The notes below the pieces were generated by a model. It had not been told where the DNA came from, did no database searches, and was given only the letters and a program-made list of their open reading frames with translations. A program made the position numbers and the translations under genes. From Camelus bactrianus (taxonomy: Eukaryota; Chordata; Mammalia; Artiodactyla; Camelidae), in contig NC_133566.1 in assembly GCF_048773025.1 (NCBI RefSeq), positions 16,153,001-16,217,000 on the forward strand: a stretch of 64,000 bases of DNA, given 5' to 3'. The stretch's first letter is position 1. Each line of letters starts with the position of its first letter. Positions 1 to 10,901 of this stretch are shown here, in pieces.

Positions 1-89
1 GGGTTTGCACCTGGGACCGCGTCCCTCCCATCCACTTGCCTGGGTCCCTGTGCCGGTCCAGTTTCCCTGTACGCCCAGCTCCGTGCCCT

Positions 90-640
90 GCATCAGTGGG
101 TGCTCAGGAGGGCCGGCCCGCCCGCCCGGTCCGTCTGGTCCTGCCCTCAGCGGGAGGCCCGGAGGGAGGCTGAGCCCCGACGCGCCCCGCCGTTTGGCCC
201 AAACCTAACCTACCTGGAGCCCTGTGCTGTCGGGCTAGAACTCGCGGTCTCAGGGCCAAGGTCAGCGGGCGCCTGGGCGCTGGTCGGGCGTTCGGGAGAC
301 CGCGACCAGCCCACAGTTCTAACGCGGCAGCGCGCCGTGCGGCTCCTCAAATAAGACGTCAGCAGAGGCGGGCGCTCCCTGGTGATGTCACAGGACAACA
401 GCCAATAGCAGGGCGCCTCTTTTCGGCGCCGGAAGCCAAGTCGCGGAGGGGGCGGGCCCAGCGCTGGAGAGTGGGTTGTCACTCACGCCCTCCTCCAGGC
501 CTGTGGGTGGGGACAGGACTCAGGCGTGGGCAGCCGCAGACCCTTTCCCGGAGGCAGTCGCTCTCTGGGCGCTCTGCTCTTGCACGAGTTAGAAAGCGAG
601 TGCTTCCTGAAACTTTCCGTCCCGGGCGCCTCGCTGGCCT
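90..640 (-). promoter_or_regulatory. FAHD2A: CpG-island promoter, probably FAHD2A
   Basis: This is a GC- and CpG-rich block standing in otherwise AT-richer flank. Read on the minus strand it holds, in order, a GC box (about 448-456), an ETS-type CCGGAAG (429-435, plus-strand sense), a CCAAT box (402-406, plus-strand sense), a CRE-like TGATGTCA (383-390) and a CRE half GACGTCA (355-361). A good splice donor follows at 208-213. This spacing fits a TATA-less promoter firing leftwards from about 320-350. In human 2q11 the gene downstream of KCNIP3, in the same direction, is FAHD2A, so the gene identity is inferred from synteny. No FAHD2A coding sequence is inside the window. A rightward or bidirectional promoter cannot be excluded. 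Confidence 0.55.
214..345 (-). other. Candidate noncoding first exon (FAHD2A-like)
   Basis: On the minus strand CTCCAG is followed by GTAGGT (donor at 208-213), a near-ideal 5' splice site. It lies about 140-190 bases downstream of the CCAAT and CRE-like elements. The 5' edge is a guess from promoter spacing. No start codon with a long frame lies in it, so it would be 5' UTR only. Transcript data are needed to confirm it. Confidence 0.35.
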
Positions 641-699
641 TGCCGCTTCTGGCCCTGCATCTGGTCCAGGCACCGATCTGATCGTTGAGCAAAATGCAG

Positions 700-1029
700 T
701 GGAGACGAGATTACCGCGTGCTGGTTGACAAAGACAGATCTTTTTGCCTTCCCATTGTGCCTTATCATTGAAGGCAGGAGGGGTGCTTGCACCCATTTTA
801 CAAATGGGGAACCTTAGGCTGGAAGTGTTTAGCTTAAGGTGACACTGGCAATGTGAGTAGTGGGACCAGCATTCTTGATCCCAAGAGAGACAGGAGGGAA
901 GGGGGCAGGGCACAAGCATTAAAAGAATGACACAGCAACTGAGGATACGACATAAACTGATATCATATATTTGTCTTTGTCTGACTTACTTCACTTAGTA
1001 TGATCATGTCTAGGTCCATCCATAAGACT
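700..1029. other. Promoter flank with a small L1 scrap
   Basis: No gene is seen here. About 963-1022 is the reverse complement of the L1 3' region that reads 'ATGGATGGACCTAGA..ATCATACTAAGTGAAGTAAGTCAGA', also present at 27.3 kb on the plus strand, so it is a short antisense L1 fragment. The rest (700-960) looks unique. Confidence 0.5.
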
Positions 1030-3160
1030 ATTCTTAAGAGTGAAGAAGTTCTCACCCTTTCCCCAAGGGTCTTAGTATCCATCACTGGCTACATTAATTG
1101 CTCTCCGAATTTAGTAGCAGTCCCCCTGAATATTCTGTTGCCTAAATTGTGAAAGTAAGTTATGACCCCTCTGTGTAAAGTAAAATTGGGAAGAGAGAAG
1201 CGCATGGGGAGCATGTCCAGATGTAACAATCAAATAGAAAACACACAAAGCTACTCAGTTCTTTTTTCTGTAACTGGTCACAAGGCCATAACTGATATGA
1301 ACGGCTTTCTTCTTTCACTGCACACTGTGTATTTACCCTGCCCTCAATGAGATCCTTGCCTGGCTGGGTTCTTTACCTAGAGGAGTAACCTAAAATTTTA
1401 TTCCCCAAAGGTTTGAGCCCATAATCATCCTGCCTTTTTTGGTTACTATAGGTTTTCATTAACCTTTCCTAATGCTGTATTTTTCATTAAACTTTATGAC
1501 TAATATGTGTCCTGTAAAGGCAAATGTCTGTCCCTTCCATGATGGAGAAGGTCCAATGCAAACAACCTGCTGCCAGATGGCTGGCTGGTGCCCAGGGGGA
1601 ATGGTACCATAACAGGGATCAATTTGGTCTCTGCTGTTGGAAAATTAGACAGTTAGCAGTGGCATTAGCCAGCTCAGCCTTGGTGATGGGAAGTCCACAC
1701 TGCTGAGGCCATGCATGGGCTCTGTTCCCGCCATCCTGGTCACTTTGTTCATGGGTGCATTGAGCAAGCACTAGGATGGCTGGGAAGAGGAGCTAGCTGA
1801 CATCTGTAGAGGACATCATTCTGTCCACCTGATTACTAAGTGTCTCCTCTACAGAGGATGTCTTTTGGTGGGCATTCCATGTACATTAGTATCTTCACAG
1901 TCTGTGCCCAGTCAGAGAGGTCAATCTACACACTTCTCCAGACTTTCTTGTCAATGATTATGATGATTAATTTTATGTGTTAACTTTGCTTGGCCCTGGT
2001 GCCCAGAAATCTGGTCAAATATTATTCTGGATGTTTCTGTGAGAGTGTTTTTTTGGATAAAATTAACGTTTAACTCAGTGGACTTTGAGTGAAGCGGATT
2101 GCTCTCCAATGTGGTTGGGCCTCACCTAATCAGTTGAAAACCTTACTAGAACAAAGACTGACTCCCCTGAGGAAGAAGGAATTTTACCAGCAGATGGCCT
2201 TTTGATTCAAACTGCAGCTTTTGCCAGAGTCTTCAGCCTGCTGGTCTACCCCATTAGATTTTGGGGGGGGGGGCATGCAAATCCTCCACAATCACATAAG
2301 TCAGTTCCTTAAAATTTATTTATCTATCTATCTATGTTTATTCTATTCTCTGGTGAGCCTTGACTAATTCTCCAATTTTTCATTCCTGTTCTATCCAAGT
2401 CCTTGAGCATGAAGCCAAACCATTAATAACTGATCATGAATCAATAACCAGTAGATTCATACTTCTGGTTATCTCCTGCTCTAGAAAATTGAATATACTG
2501 CCCTAAGTTCTATGCACAGGGAGGATTTTTCTTTACCACTGACCTTCAGGGTCATCCTTGAATGAGATGGTCTTGCTGCAACTTATAACTTTTGGGCAGT
2601 ATCAGCATTATATCATGCAGACCCATCTGTAAACCATGCTTGAGTATTTTCATCCTCAGTAAACTAGTCCTAAAGAAAATCCCAGGAAGCCTTAGTCAGA
2701 GGAGCCTTAGAAGGAGAGGCAGTGCGACTGGAATTTGTTTAAAGGAACCTGAGCCAGCTGCTCCTGCAACTTAGTAGTACCTCCCACACCTGCCCGAGCT
2801 CGGCCTGTTCCATTCAGCCGTTTGCATTTGATGACAGGTTGCCACTGCACGTCCACCCTTTTGACTAGGGGGATCCAACAACACCCAGATTGCTCTGGAA
2901 AGCTCAGGCCGTACAGCTACCTGATATCCCATGGCCAGGTGTTCTGTTTCTACCAAAGCCCAACAGCAAGCCAGAACTGTTTCCCAAAAGGAGAGTAGTT
3001 ATCTCAGAAGAAGGTATGGACGTGCTGTGGAGTCCTAGAGTCTGACATGGTGATTCTTCTGTTGGTGCTTCCCAGAGGCTCCATTATGGCACCTTGATTT
3101 GCCACAAACTCTGAAACTGGCAGATGACTCCTTCCCCAGTCACTGTCTGCACATGCACGA
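1030..3160 (-). mobile_element. ERV-L fossil, pol region (RNase H-integrase)
   Basis: Read on the minus strand, the stretch from about 3160 to 2380 and then from 1950 to 1030 resembles retroviral pol of the ERV-L group. An RNase H-like portion with a TDGS-type motif comes first, and an integrase-like portion with its zinc-binding neighbourhood follows. The element is broken many times and lacks gag and flanking paired LTRs here. A separate LTR sits inside it (about 1955-2377). Divergence and mammal-wide distribution of ERV-L suggest an age of many tens of millions of years. Assignment rests on recognised pol-like stretches, not on a search. Confidence 0.6.
1955..2377 (+). mobile_element. Solo LTR, ERV-L/MLT2-like, inserted in ERV-L pol
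   Basis: This starts near TGATTATGATGATTAATTTT and ends near CCTTGACTAATTC, matching in style the old ERV-L LTRs that begin TGATTAATTTTATGTGTYAACTT. It interrupts the antisense ERV-L pol-like sequence on both sides, so it arrived later. It contains an 11-base G run (2262-2272) and a short TATC repeat (about 2320-2335). Family assignment is from memory of consensus style. Confidence 0.5.
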
Positions 3161-3239
3161 GAGACCTAGAACCAGAATCGCTGTGAGATGTAAGGCTAAT
3201 CCGGGCCGGCTCTGCAGCAGTGTTTGACCACATCAGCCT

Positions 3240-3530
3240 CCTTGCTGGTTCTCTGCATCCACTCTGCCCCCTCCAATCTGGGGTCCAGTTTCAGCCAGAG
3301 GAGGATTTTCAAAACACTGATGTGACAGTACTCTCATCAGTGGCTTCCTGCTGCTCTCAGGATGAAATCGAAACCTTCAGAGGACCTCTCCCACTATGTG
3401 CGGGCTCCGTGCCGCCACCCTCTCCACTCCATCCGCACGTGCACCCACGATTCCGGGATCTGGCCCCATCAACCCAGCGCCTGATGGGGCAGGGCAGTCT
3501 CCCTCCTACCCTGCAACCCTTTACCTGACT
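3240..3530 (+). repeat. L2 LINE fragment
   Basis: The stretch reading GTGGCTTCCTGCTGCTCTCAG followed by GATGAAATCGAAACC matches the style of the L2 3' region ('cagtggctccccattgcc..ggataaagtccaaact'). No open frame of interest is present. Confidence 0.45.
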
Positions 3531-3544
3531 TACTCCGACTTATT

Positions 3545-4354
3545 TGTCAACAAAAAAGTTAATCAGTCGATCTAAGAAAAACATAGAAATTTTTATTTGA
3601 GCCAAACTGAGGATTGTAATCTGGGAGCAGCATCTCAGAACAAAAGGCATTTCCATTCCTTACACCCTCTTCCACCGAAAACGTGCCTCCCATTTTCCTT
3701 GCATCCTGAAATGTTTCCCTTATTAGTTTAGTAGCTTTAGTTACATATATTATAATTCTTAACCTTAAAACCTTAATCTCTAGCGAAAACCAAGAAGTAA
3801 GTAATTGTGAACTGTTTGCCATACCAATGTTTCCTGATTGGTACTTATGAATATATTTTATAACTTCTAGAAGCATACACTCTCTCATAGAATTTCTTTC
3901 CTCAATGTGGTACAAGGATTGGTGGGTTTGGGATTATTTCTGGAGCCACGCCTCTGGTCCTGTAAAGACTGGATTTGTAAAACAAGAATAGCTGTTTTGA
4001 ATTCCTCAGAAGACTGGGTGGCCTCCTCAATGAGAACAAAGGCCTGGCACACCCATTCACCTATGTTGCAATGTTTTACTCTCCCTCATTTAGCTTAGGG
4101 ATGAAAACCCTGCAAAAAAAAAAAACTCCTATCAGGGTACGAATACCAGCTATGATCAGTTTAGTCAGGCGGGTAGCCTCCCATTTTGGTAGTCCACTTA
4201 CAAACACTTCTGAGGATCCTCCCCGGGTTTAAGAATTTCTTTAACCATGGCTCTCAATTCAGCCTTTGATCTGAAGAAGCTTGCCTACAGCCTCAGGTGG
4301 TCCCATTTCTAAAGGTAACCCTTCAATAATGTCTTCTGTTTTGGGGAGGTTTTT
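3545..4354 (-). mobile_element. LTR-like fossil, minus strand
   Basis: Read on the minus strand the right-hand part contains an AATAAAA signal shortly before its end (near 3590), as in an LTR R/U5 boundary. Its AT-rich body looks like an old class I LTR with some adjoining internal sequence. The minus-strand open frame at 3559-3915 matches no family I know and is probably chance. Family and exact edges are uncertain. Confidence 0.3.
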
Positions 4355-4460
4355 TGTCTTTTTTTTTTTTTTTTTTTTTTTTACCTGAAGTACAGTCAAT
4401 TACAATGTGTCAATTTCTGGCATACAGCACAATGTCACAGTCATGCAGATACGTATATAC
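4355..4460 (-). repeat. L1 3' end with poly(T) start (antisense)
   Basis: A 20-plus base T run (about 4359-4382) is followed by ACCTGAAGTACAGTCAATTAC and TTTCTGGCATACAGCA. This is the reverse complement of the L1 tail that ends 'TGTAAATCAACTATACTTCAA' elsewhere in the window. It is therefore a short antisense L1 3' end. Confidence 0.6.
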
Positions 4461-5133
4461 AATAAAGTCTTCTGAATGGAAAGGCAGTTCAGACCGAAGG
4501 TGACTACAACGAGTACTCAAATAAAGGAGGAAAGAGGGGACCCGGATAATCATTAATCTTTTGTTAGCCTTCTACAACAAATCTATCCATGAGGTTATTT
4601 TGGAACTTGGAAGTCTTTGGGAGCATCTGCATATCAAGTGAAATAGATACAATAGTTTAAGATGAGAGCTCCCTAAATTTTAGGAATTTAGATGTTTCTC
4701 CACTTCAAAGGATCCAAGGAGCTAGCACTACAAATATTTTTCCCGGCTAACCTAATTTTAGAGAAGAGAAAAACACTTACCACTCTTGTTTCCACTAGAA
4801 ACTGTAGGCACAGATTCAGAAGACTGCCAGCTTTAACTCCTGCTCAAATTGTTTTGGAGTGCCAAGAGAACCCCCTCTTGGCTATTTCAGAATCCGGTTT
4901 CCTTTAGTATGTAATTTAGTAGTTGCAAGCATATGTAATCAAGAAAGGCCCTATGGGGCCTTCCCAAGACAGACCTGTGCCCCACATTCTCTGCTGTAGC
5001 TCCCCTCTGAAGTACCCAGGTAATACTATATGAGTCACGTTTCCTGAGTTGTTTCATGGATGCTAAAGAAGAAATTAACTGGATAATCATCAATACGTAG
5101 CCCCCAGACCTACTGGCTCCTAAGGAGTGATAA
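4461..5133. other. Unassigned, probably ERV-related
   Basis: No gene is recognised. The sequence is AT-rich and lies between an L1 tail and an LTR. It may be the 5' part of that LTR or internal sequence of the same fossil element, but I see no clear pol or env motif. Confidence 0.3.
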
Positions 5134-5403
5134 TGTTAACCCCTGTGACACCTTGTTATCTCCCCATCAACCAGTCAGAGAATTGTGCACAAGGTGATCA
5201 CAAACTGGGACTCCCTTCCCCCACCTGGCCTTTAAAAACACTTTGCTGAAACACCTCGGGGAGTTCAGGCTTTTTGAGCACTAGCCGTCCCAGATTGTAT
5301 GACGCCCTACAATAAATGCTGCACTTTCCTTCACCACAGCCCGGTGTCGGTAGATTGGCTTTACTGCGCACGGGTGAGCAGACCCAGGTTTGGTTCAGTA
5401 ACA
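5134..5403 (+). mobile_element. LTR of an endogenous retrovirus
   Basis: The segment starts TGTTAACCCC and ends CAGTAACA, so its termini are the inverted TGTTA/TAACA expected of an LTR. A TATA-like CTTTAAAAAC lies at about 5231, AATAAA at 5311-5316, and a U5-like stretch follows. The true 5' edge could lie further left. The family is probably class I or II ERV, and it looks like a solo LTR. Confidence 0.55.
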
Positions 5404-8400
5404 CGTACATAAACCCAGCTGGTATTCCTAACTGGCTTTGGTGGGGGAAGGTGGATCCTACTCAAGACTCTATTCATGAGGAGTCTAGAGATTGGGGGAC
5501 TTGTTAAGTTGCAGTCTGATTTTGAACTCAAGGGCTGACATGCCCCCTCCCTCCCCTCATCTTGTTTGTTCTCTCTTCATCCCTCCATCAGGCCATCTTC
5601 CGCACTGGCTTCATCCCCATGGGTCCTCACAGTGACAAAATGGCAGCAACAGCTCCAGGACTCACACCGCAGCTTCAGAGAGTGAGAGAGCAGTGTCTTT
5701 CCCCAGCATTCCCAGCACAGGCCTCCCTGGGCCTCGTTGGCTGTAACTGGGTTGGGTGTCCACCCCTCAACCAGCCACTCTGACCGGGGATAGGGAATGC
5801 ACCAGCTGACTGGGGCCTGGCCTTGGAGGTTGGGTGGATCCCTGGACTGCATGGACAGAGAGTAGAGGAGGGATCCCCAGGCAAGACTGGGGGGCACTGG
5901 CAGGAGACAAGGGAGGATGCAGGGGAGGCAGAAGACTGATGTCCAGCCAGCTGACCTTCCTCATTGCCCCCATGGTGTCTGTGTCGGCTAGAGAGAAGTT
6001 CTGAAGGCCTCTTACTGCCAGGGGAGTGGAGGGGCTCTGTCAGACAGGGGGATGGGTCGACAGAGATCCTGCATCCACAGGGGTTCAACAGCGTTCAAAG
6101 CCAGCAGAGAACTGAACACAGGGAGCCCTGTGCCTGGGTCGAGGTGTGAGAGCAGAGACAGGTAGGCCTGGGGCAGGTGAGTTAGAGGGAAGCTGGGCCT
6201 TCCTGCTGGAGGAACAGACAGAACAAAAGGGCAGTTGGCAGGGAGCCCAGGTCTAAGACTGACAGCCCTCAGAGGTCAGGACAGCTGTCAGGGGGAGGTT
6301 CATGGGTCGGATGGTCCTCTGACCAGTGTCACCACCACCCACAAGAGGGCTGGGTTCAGATGTCCACTCAGGAGGCCCTGAAACCCTTCCAGGGCCACAC
6401 GAGGCCTTCCTGTGAGGCCCACTCCCATTACACCACCCCTTCTCTGGCCTCTCAGCTCTGGCCAAGAGCTAGGTAGTTTCTTCCAGATTCCTCATCTTGG
6501 CCTGGCTGGCTCTGTTTCCGGACCACAGGCACCATTCCCTGTGCAGACTGGGCCCTGCCTGCACCCTGCTCTCTTCTCCGATCGCTGAATCCTGCAGAGT
6601 GCACTCTGCAGCCAGCCAGCCTGCACATTCTCAGTACAACCAGCGGGTTCAGACAAAGTCTATGTGATTAGAGCTGAGCACGTGACACCAGAGCCGGCTG
6701 GCCTCCGGTGCTCCCCTAACTCGAAGGGCTAGGACCCCTGTGAGTGGGCTAGAGGCTGGGAGGGGGACCCAGGACCTGCTTTGGGCTGGCAACAGTATCC
6801 GTGGCCTTGGGGGCTTGCCTGGGATGTTCGGGCAGTGAAAAGACCGTGCCCAAGATGTCAGAACCTGGCTCAAGGAGGGCCCCGCACTAGGTCTCAAAGC
6901 CTTACTGACTCAGGTCCTGTCTGAAATGTGGCCACGAGGGAAGCTGTGAGGGAAGGCGGGACAGGCGAGGGAACACAGGCTGCCTTGGGCTCTAAGCCGA
7001 CATCCCAAATACTTACATCAGCAAGGGCCCCTCCTCCTCAACCCCTCACCTGGCGCCTATTTCCTCTTGCTTTGATCACAATCCTATGGGACGTCCAAGT
7101 CCTCCTTGGTGAGCTTGGTCGCCTAGTCTGCAGCGTCCCTCATGACCCGAATCACTGCCTTGGACATTTTGCCTTCCGGGTGCCCTCCCACCCCGGACTT
7201 GTATTTCCCCAAAGCAAAGACTGTGGCTCGTCCACCGTGGTCTCCCCACGTTGCCGCCCACGCCCGGTAGGTGGAAGCTGTTTACTAAATGTAGACTGAC
7301 ACCTCCCTTCTTGTGGACCTGGGCACTCGGAACTTGGAGGAGGATCATGGGGGTGTCACTGCCTGAGGGGAAGGAGGAGGCAGAAATCCCACCCAAAGCA
7401 GACACGCAATGACTAGAAGCCCTCGGAGAGCAAACAGCTCTTGGGAGCCTCTGAGGTAGCGGGGATCTTGGAAGGGCAAACAGTGTTGATGCCATTAGTG
7501 AGGGCTCCAGGCCGCCGAGTCGGAGACAGGATTGTTCCGGGAGATTGCAACAAGACGTGCGTCCTCAGGAGTGCAGAGGGGAGGGCGTGGTGATTTTACA
7601 GTTTGGTTCTGTGAGGCTCACGTCTCAGCTGTTTGAAGCCTGCTCTGCACACGCCTCCTTCCCAGAGGGTCTCCCACGGCCCAGGTGGCTGTCTGCTGTC
7701 TGGCCCTCTGGTCCCTACAGGGGCCTGGGAAGGATGTGTGTGGGGTTTTCAAGCTTTTTTTTTTTCCGTTTTAGGATTTTCAAAAGCCTAATAGATAAGG
7801 CTAGGCCTGTGAAACCAAACATGCACTTTATTTGCTTCAGGCTGGAATTAAGTCAGCCTTGTGTGGTAACAGCTGTGTCGTTTGATGACAGTTATGTGTG
7901 TCCTAGTTAACAAAATACAGCTGACAGTGTGGCCTCTCTGCCAGCGCCCAGCTCAGTGGACCCTGGGCGTGCCTGTGGAATTGTTACTTGATAAATGCAG
8001 TTTTCTGAGGGAAAGCCATGTGGAAAATGAGGCAGAAATATGAAAATGTCTTTGGGGCCGTGAAAGAAATAAGTAGCTTTGCTTCCAAGTAACTTCCTCG
8101 GGGACCTAAGGGCAGGAAATTGATGAGGAGGCCGGTGTGTGGTGCAGTCGCCCCCTGGTGGCCTTTGAGGAGCACAGCACCTAGAACCAATAGAACCTCA
8201 GGTGAAGAAGGAAGAGGAACCACGGACCTTCTAAATCGTAGACTTTGCTCTGGAAAGCTGTGCAGCAGAGCAGGGTGGGGAAGGGTACAGTTGCCTTACC
8301 CAATGTTTCTGGCCCTCACTTTTCCCAAACCCCTGCTAAAAAGGTAACAAGGGGCCTCCTCCATAGGTTGTGAGAGGGGAGGAGTCAAGCCAGGCCCCCG

Positions 8401-8835
8401 TGACGCTCAGCGCTTGCTCCAGGCCCCAGGCAGGTCAGCGTGGCCGCGCAGTGAAGGGTGGCAGGTGGGTGGGGTGTGTGGGCAGGAAGAGAAGATGTCT
8501 TCAGGCAAATTCTGCTTCTGCCCTGTGACCTTCACCCTCCAGCCAAGGGGAAACACAGAAATGACTTCCTGGAACTGGCAGAGAAAAATGATCTGGGAAT
8601 GAAACACAAATGGCACCTCGAGGAGTCCCCCTACCTTGCAGATCTGTTCAGAGGCTGCCGGGCTGGCGCATCTCACAAAGGCTTCCCAACCATGGGAACC
8701 ACGCATCTGAAAATTGGCAAATGCTACAATTCGGGGAATGTTAGACAGTTACCAGCACAGCACTGGGCAGCAGCCACGGTTAATAGCAGCGGGGATGGGA
8801 GGGGCTGGAAAACCAGAGTCGGGACAAAGCCAACA
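5404..8835. other. Intergenic, KCNIP3 3' side to FAHD2A
   Basis: This is mostly unique GC-moderate sequence with no exon I can support. None of the many short frames resembles a known family. A stretch of unusual composition at 7770-8110 is listed separately as a possible conserved element. Confidence 0.5.
7770..8110. promoter_or_regulatory. Candidate conserved noncoding element
   Basis: This is an AT-richer island of unique sequence about 0.7-1 kb past the KCNIP3 polyadenylation site. It is dense in short factor-like motifs: CTAATAGATAAGG, TGATGACAGTTAT (MEIS/TALE-like TGACAG), AGTTAACAAAA (FOX/HNF1-like) and CAGCTGACAG. It has no repeat signature and no frame. Function is inferred only. 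Confidence 0.25.
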
Positions 8836-8858
8836 AGAGTCCCCCTCCTTTTGTCAAG

Positions 8859-8869
8859 TTTATTTTATT
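8859..8869 (-). terminator. KCNIP3: KCNIP3 polyadenylation signal (two overlapping AATAAA)
   Basis: On the minus strand the sequence TAATAAAATAAACTTG contains two overlapping AATAAA hexamers. It is followed after about 20-30 bases by a GU-rich stretch (TTGTTGGCTTTGTCCC). Cleavage is therefore expected near 8835-8848. No other minus-strand AATAAA was noticed between here and the stop codon, which makes this the likely main end of the gene. Confidence 0.8.
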
Positions 8870-10701
8870 AAAATATACAGGACCGAATATTGGTGGGCGC
8901 TGAGAATAGAAACCACCCTCCCAGGCCGCACCCAAGGGAGACACTTCTGCCATGCAGACATGCGGCCAGTCCGTGTCCCAGCGCGGGAGACAGACCCCTC
9001 CTTGTTGGACGTACAGCCAGTCTGGCCCAAGGCCAAGGAGGGCAGGGCCATGATGGTGACCCTCTCTCCTTTGACCTTGGCCCCTTAGAAGCAAAGCCAC
9101 ACCAGCTGGGAGGGGGGAGAAGATCCCTGAGCCAGGGAAAGCTGATGCCCTCCTGGAGGAGGGGAGAGGGAGCCCCCAGTCAGACTGGACATGGGTGTCA
9201 GTGCAACTCCAAGGGGCAGGCCCACCTGTGTGTGGGTGCCAAGAGGTCCCCACCGCGGCCGAGCCAGGCTAATCTCCATGGCCTCTGCCACCCCCCTCTT
9301 CCTCTGAGGGCCCTGCTCACCCTTGGGCCAGGCCTGAGCAGAGGTGGGGCGGCGGCCGATGGAATGTATGGTTTGGGAATGTTCCTCGGAAGGGCCTGTG
9401 CTGCCGGGGACAGGGGTTCCATCTCAGGCGGCCTGGCGGTGGGACAGCCCCTCTCTCTCTCTGCAGAAGGTTTCTGTAGACCTGCCATCCAGCCGCAGGC
9501 CCCTCGGCCCTCACTGTTGGCGCTGGCTTCAAGCTGACATCAGCCTCCATCCCCAGAGCAGAACCCAGCCAAGCAGAATCCCCGGGGTTTGTGCTTTTGA
9601 ATGTTAGTGAGATGGGCTGGGCCAGGGATTGGGGGGGGATGGGCTTTGAGCCCCCACGACTCTGAGGCACAGAACCGACCCCCATGCTTCTTCCCCAGGG
9701 CCACCAGATGGGGGTTGGTAGGACCCAGGCCTCAGCCCGCCAGGAGGGCCTTGCCTTGAGAAGCAGTGTCCTAGGAATCCCCCGGGGGCTGCAGCCTGAG
9801 CTGGTGGGGCCCTTGTGCTTTTTGTATGGGGTTGGGGTGAGCCTGCGTGGAGGGGTGGCCACATGGCTTCCAGACCCTAACCGGGAAGAGTGGGGCTCAT
9901 CCAAGCTGCTGGGCAGAGGGAGATGGGCCCACAGCAAAGAGGGAGGGAGAAGCCCCTTCCCAGGCCTGCTCTGCCCCCCACACTCCCTGGCTGTGGGCCC
10001 TGAGTTGTGTGACCTCTTTTCAGGACCTAGGAAGGTATGGATGCTTGAGGGGGTGTGGGCAGCCCTACCCGCTGCACCCCACCGAGCCAGCCCTAGCAAG
10101 GGAAGGCTCCTCCGGTCCCAGTGAAGTTGGCAGAGAGTTCCCCTCAGGTTGTCCACCAAGAAACCCAGTCCCCTGCCTGAAGGGCCCTCTTCTGGGGATG
10201 GAGGAGACGGGAGCCCACTGGCCCCGCAGCAGCGGGGCTCACCAGCTCAGTGGGCTGGCAGGCGTCCTGGGACCCAGGGCAGCGCTTCCAGGAAGCAGCG
10301 GGCTTGTCTAATCACCACGTCTTTCCTGGGCTGAACTCCCCCGACCCCCAGCTGCCCTTCTGGGGTCCTAAGGTGAGGGCCATTCTGGAACTGTAGTCAG
10401 TGGGCGGGGAGTGGCTGGGGGGGACAGGAAGGCCGGAGCAGCCCCAAAACAGCCCAATGTGGTGGGAAAGGCTTGCAGATGGGAGGGGCCTTTGCTTTGG
10501 AGACTGGAACCTCCTCTGTAGGGGAGGCAACACTCAGAGGCCAGCGGCCTGAAGACACTGCCGTTTCAGCTGCCCGCCCAGAGGCGGCCTCACCCACTGG
10601 CCTGGGAGGGGGCTGGCTGGGGTGTGTGGCTCTCACCACCTGGACCCAGCCCCTCCCTCACCTCTGCCCCCCAACCTGCCAGCCCAGAGGAAGGGTGTTT
10701 G

Positions 10702-10704
<3 letters not shown>

Positions 10705-10750
<46 letters not shown>
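10705..10750 (+). repeat. (GT)23 microsatellite in the KCNIP3 3' UTR
   Basis: This is an uninterrupted run of 23 GT units on the plus strand, which is (AC)23 in the KCNIP3 mRNA, about 150 bases after the stop codon. It is likely length-polymorphic. CA-repeat RNA is a known binding target of hnRNP L. Confidence 0.95.
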
Positions 10751-10751
<1 letters not shown>

Positions 10752-10901
10752 TGTCTGGAGCAAACTATTCACTTTTTGCAAATATATTAGAAAAAAGTTT
10801 CTCATGGAGGTGGCTCCTGGCAGGATTGAGGTTTCTATGGGGCAGAGGTGGCAACAGCCACTCAGGGACCCCTCCCCTCGCCCTCCCCAACAACACGTGC
10901 C

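Larger units (their letters stand above)
8840..10901 (-). other. KCNIP3: KCNIP3 3' untranslated region
   Basis: This is about 2.06 kb from the stop codon to the polyadenylation signal, uninterrupted in the terminal exon and GC-rich. The length is in line with the long 3' UTR of this gene in other mammals. It holds a pure dinucleotide repeat (10705-10750) close to the stop codon. A minus-strand open stretch of about 280 codons at 9317-10159 begins with TTG and looks like a by-product of high GC. Confidence 0.75.

Noticed and set aside
1-700. Protein-coding exon of FAHD2A in the first 0.7 kb
   Set aside because: No minus-strand frame resembles the FAH hydrolase N-terminus. Only an untranslated exon is plausible.
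3559-3915. Minus-strand 118-codon frame as a gene
   Set aside because: It lies in LTR-like AT-rich sequence, has no family resemblance and has no promoter or splice context.
9317-10159. Minus-strand open frame of about 280 codons within the KCNIP3 3' UTR
   Set aside because: It starts at TTG, not ATG, lies well past the proven stop codon, has no known motif and is G/P/S-rich. It is a by-product of high GC.
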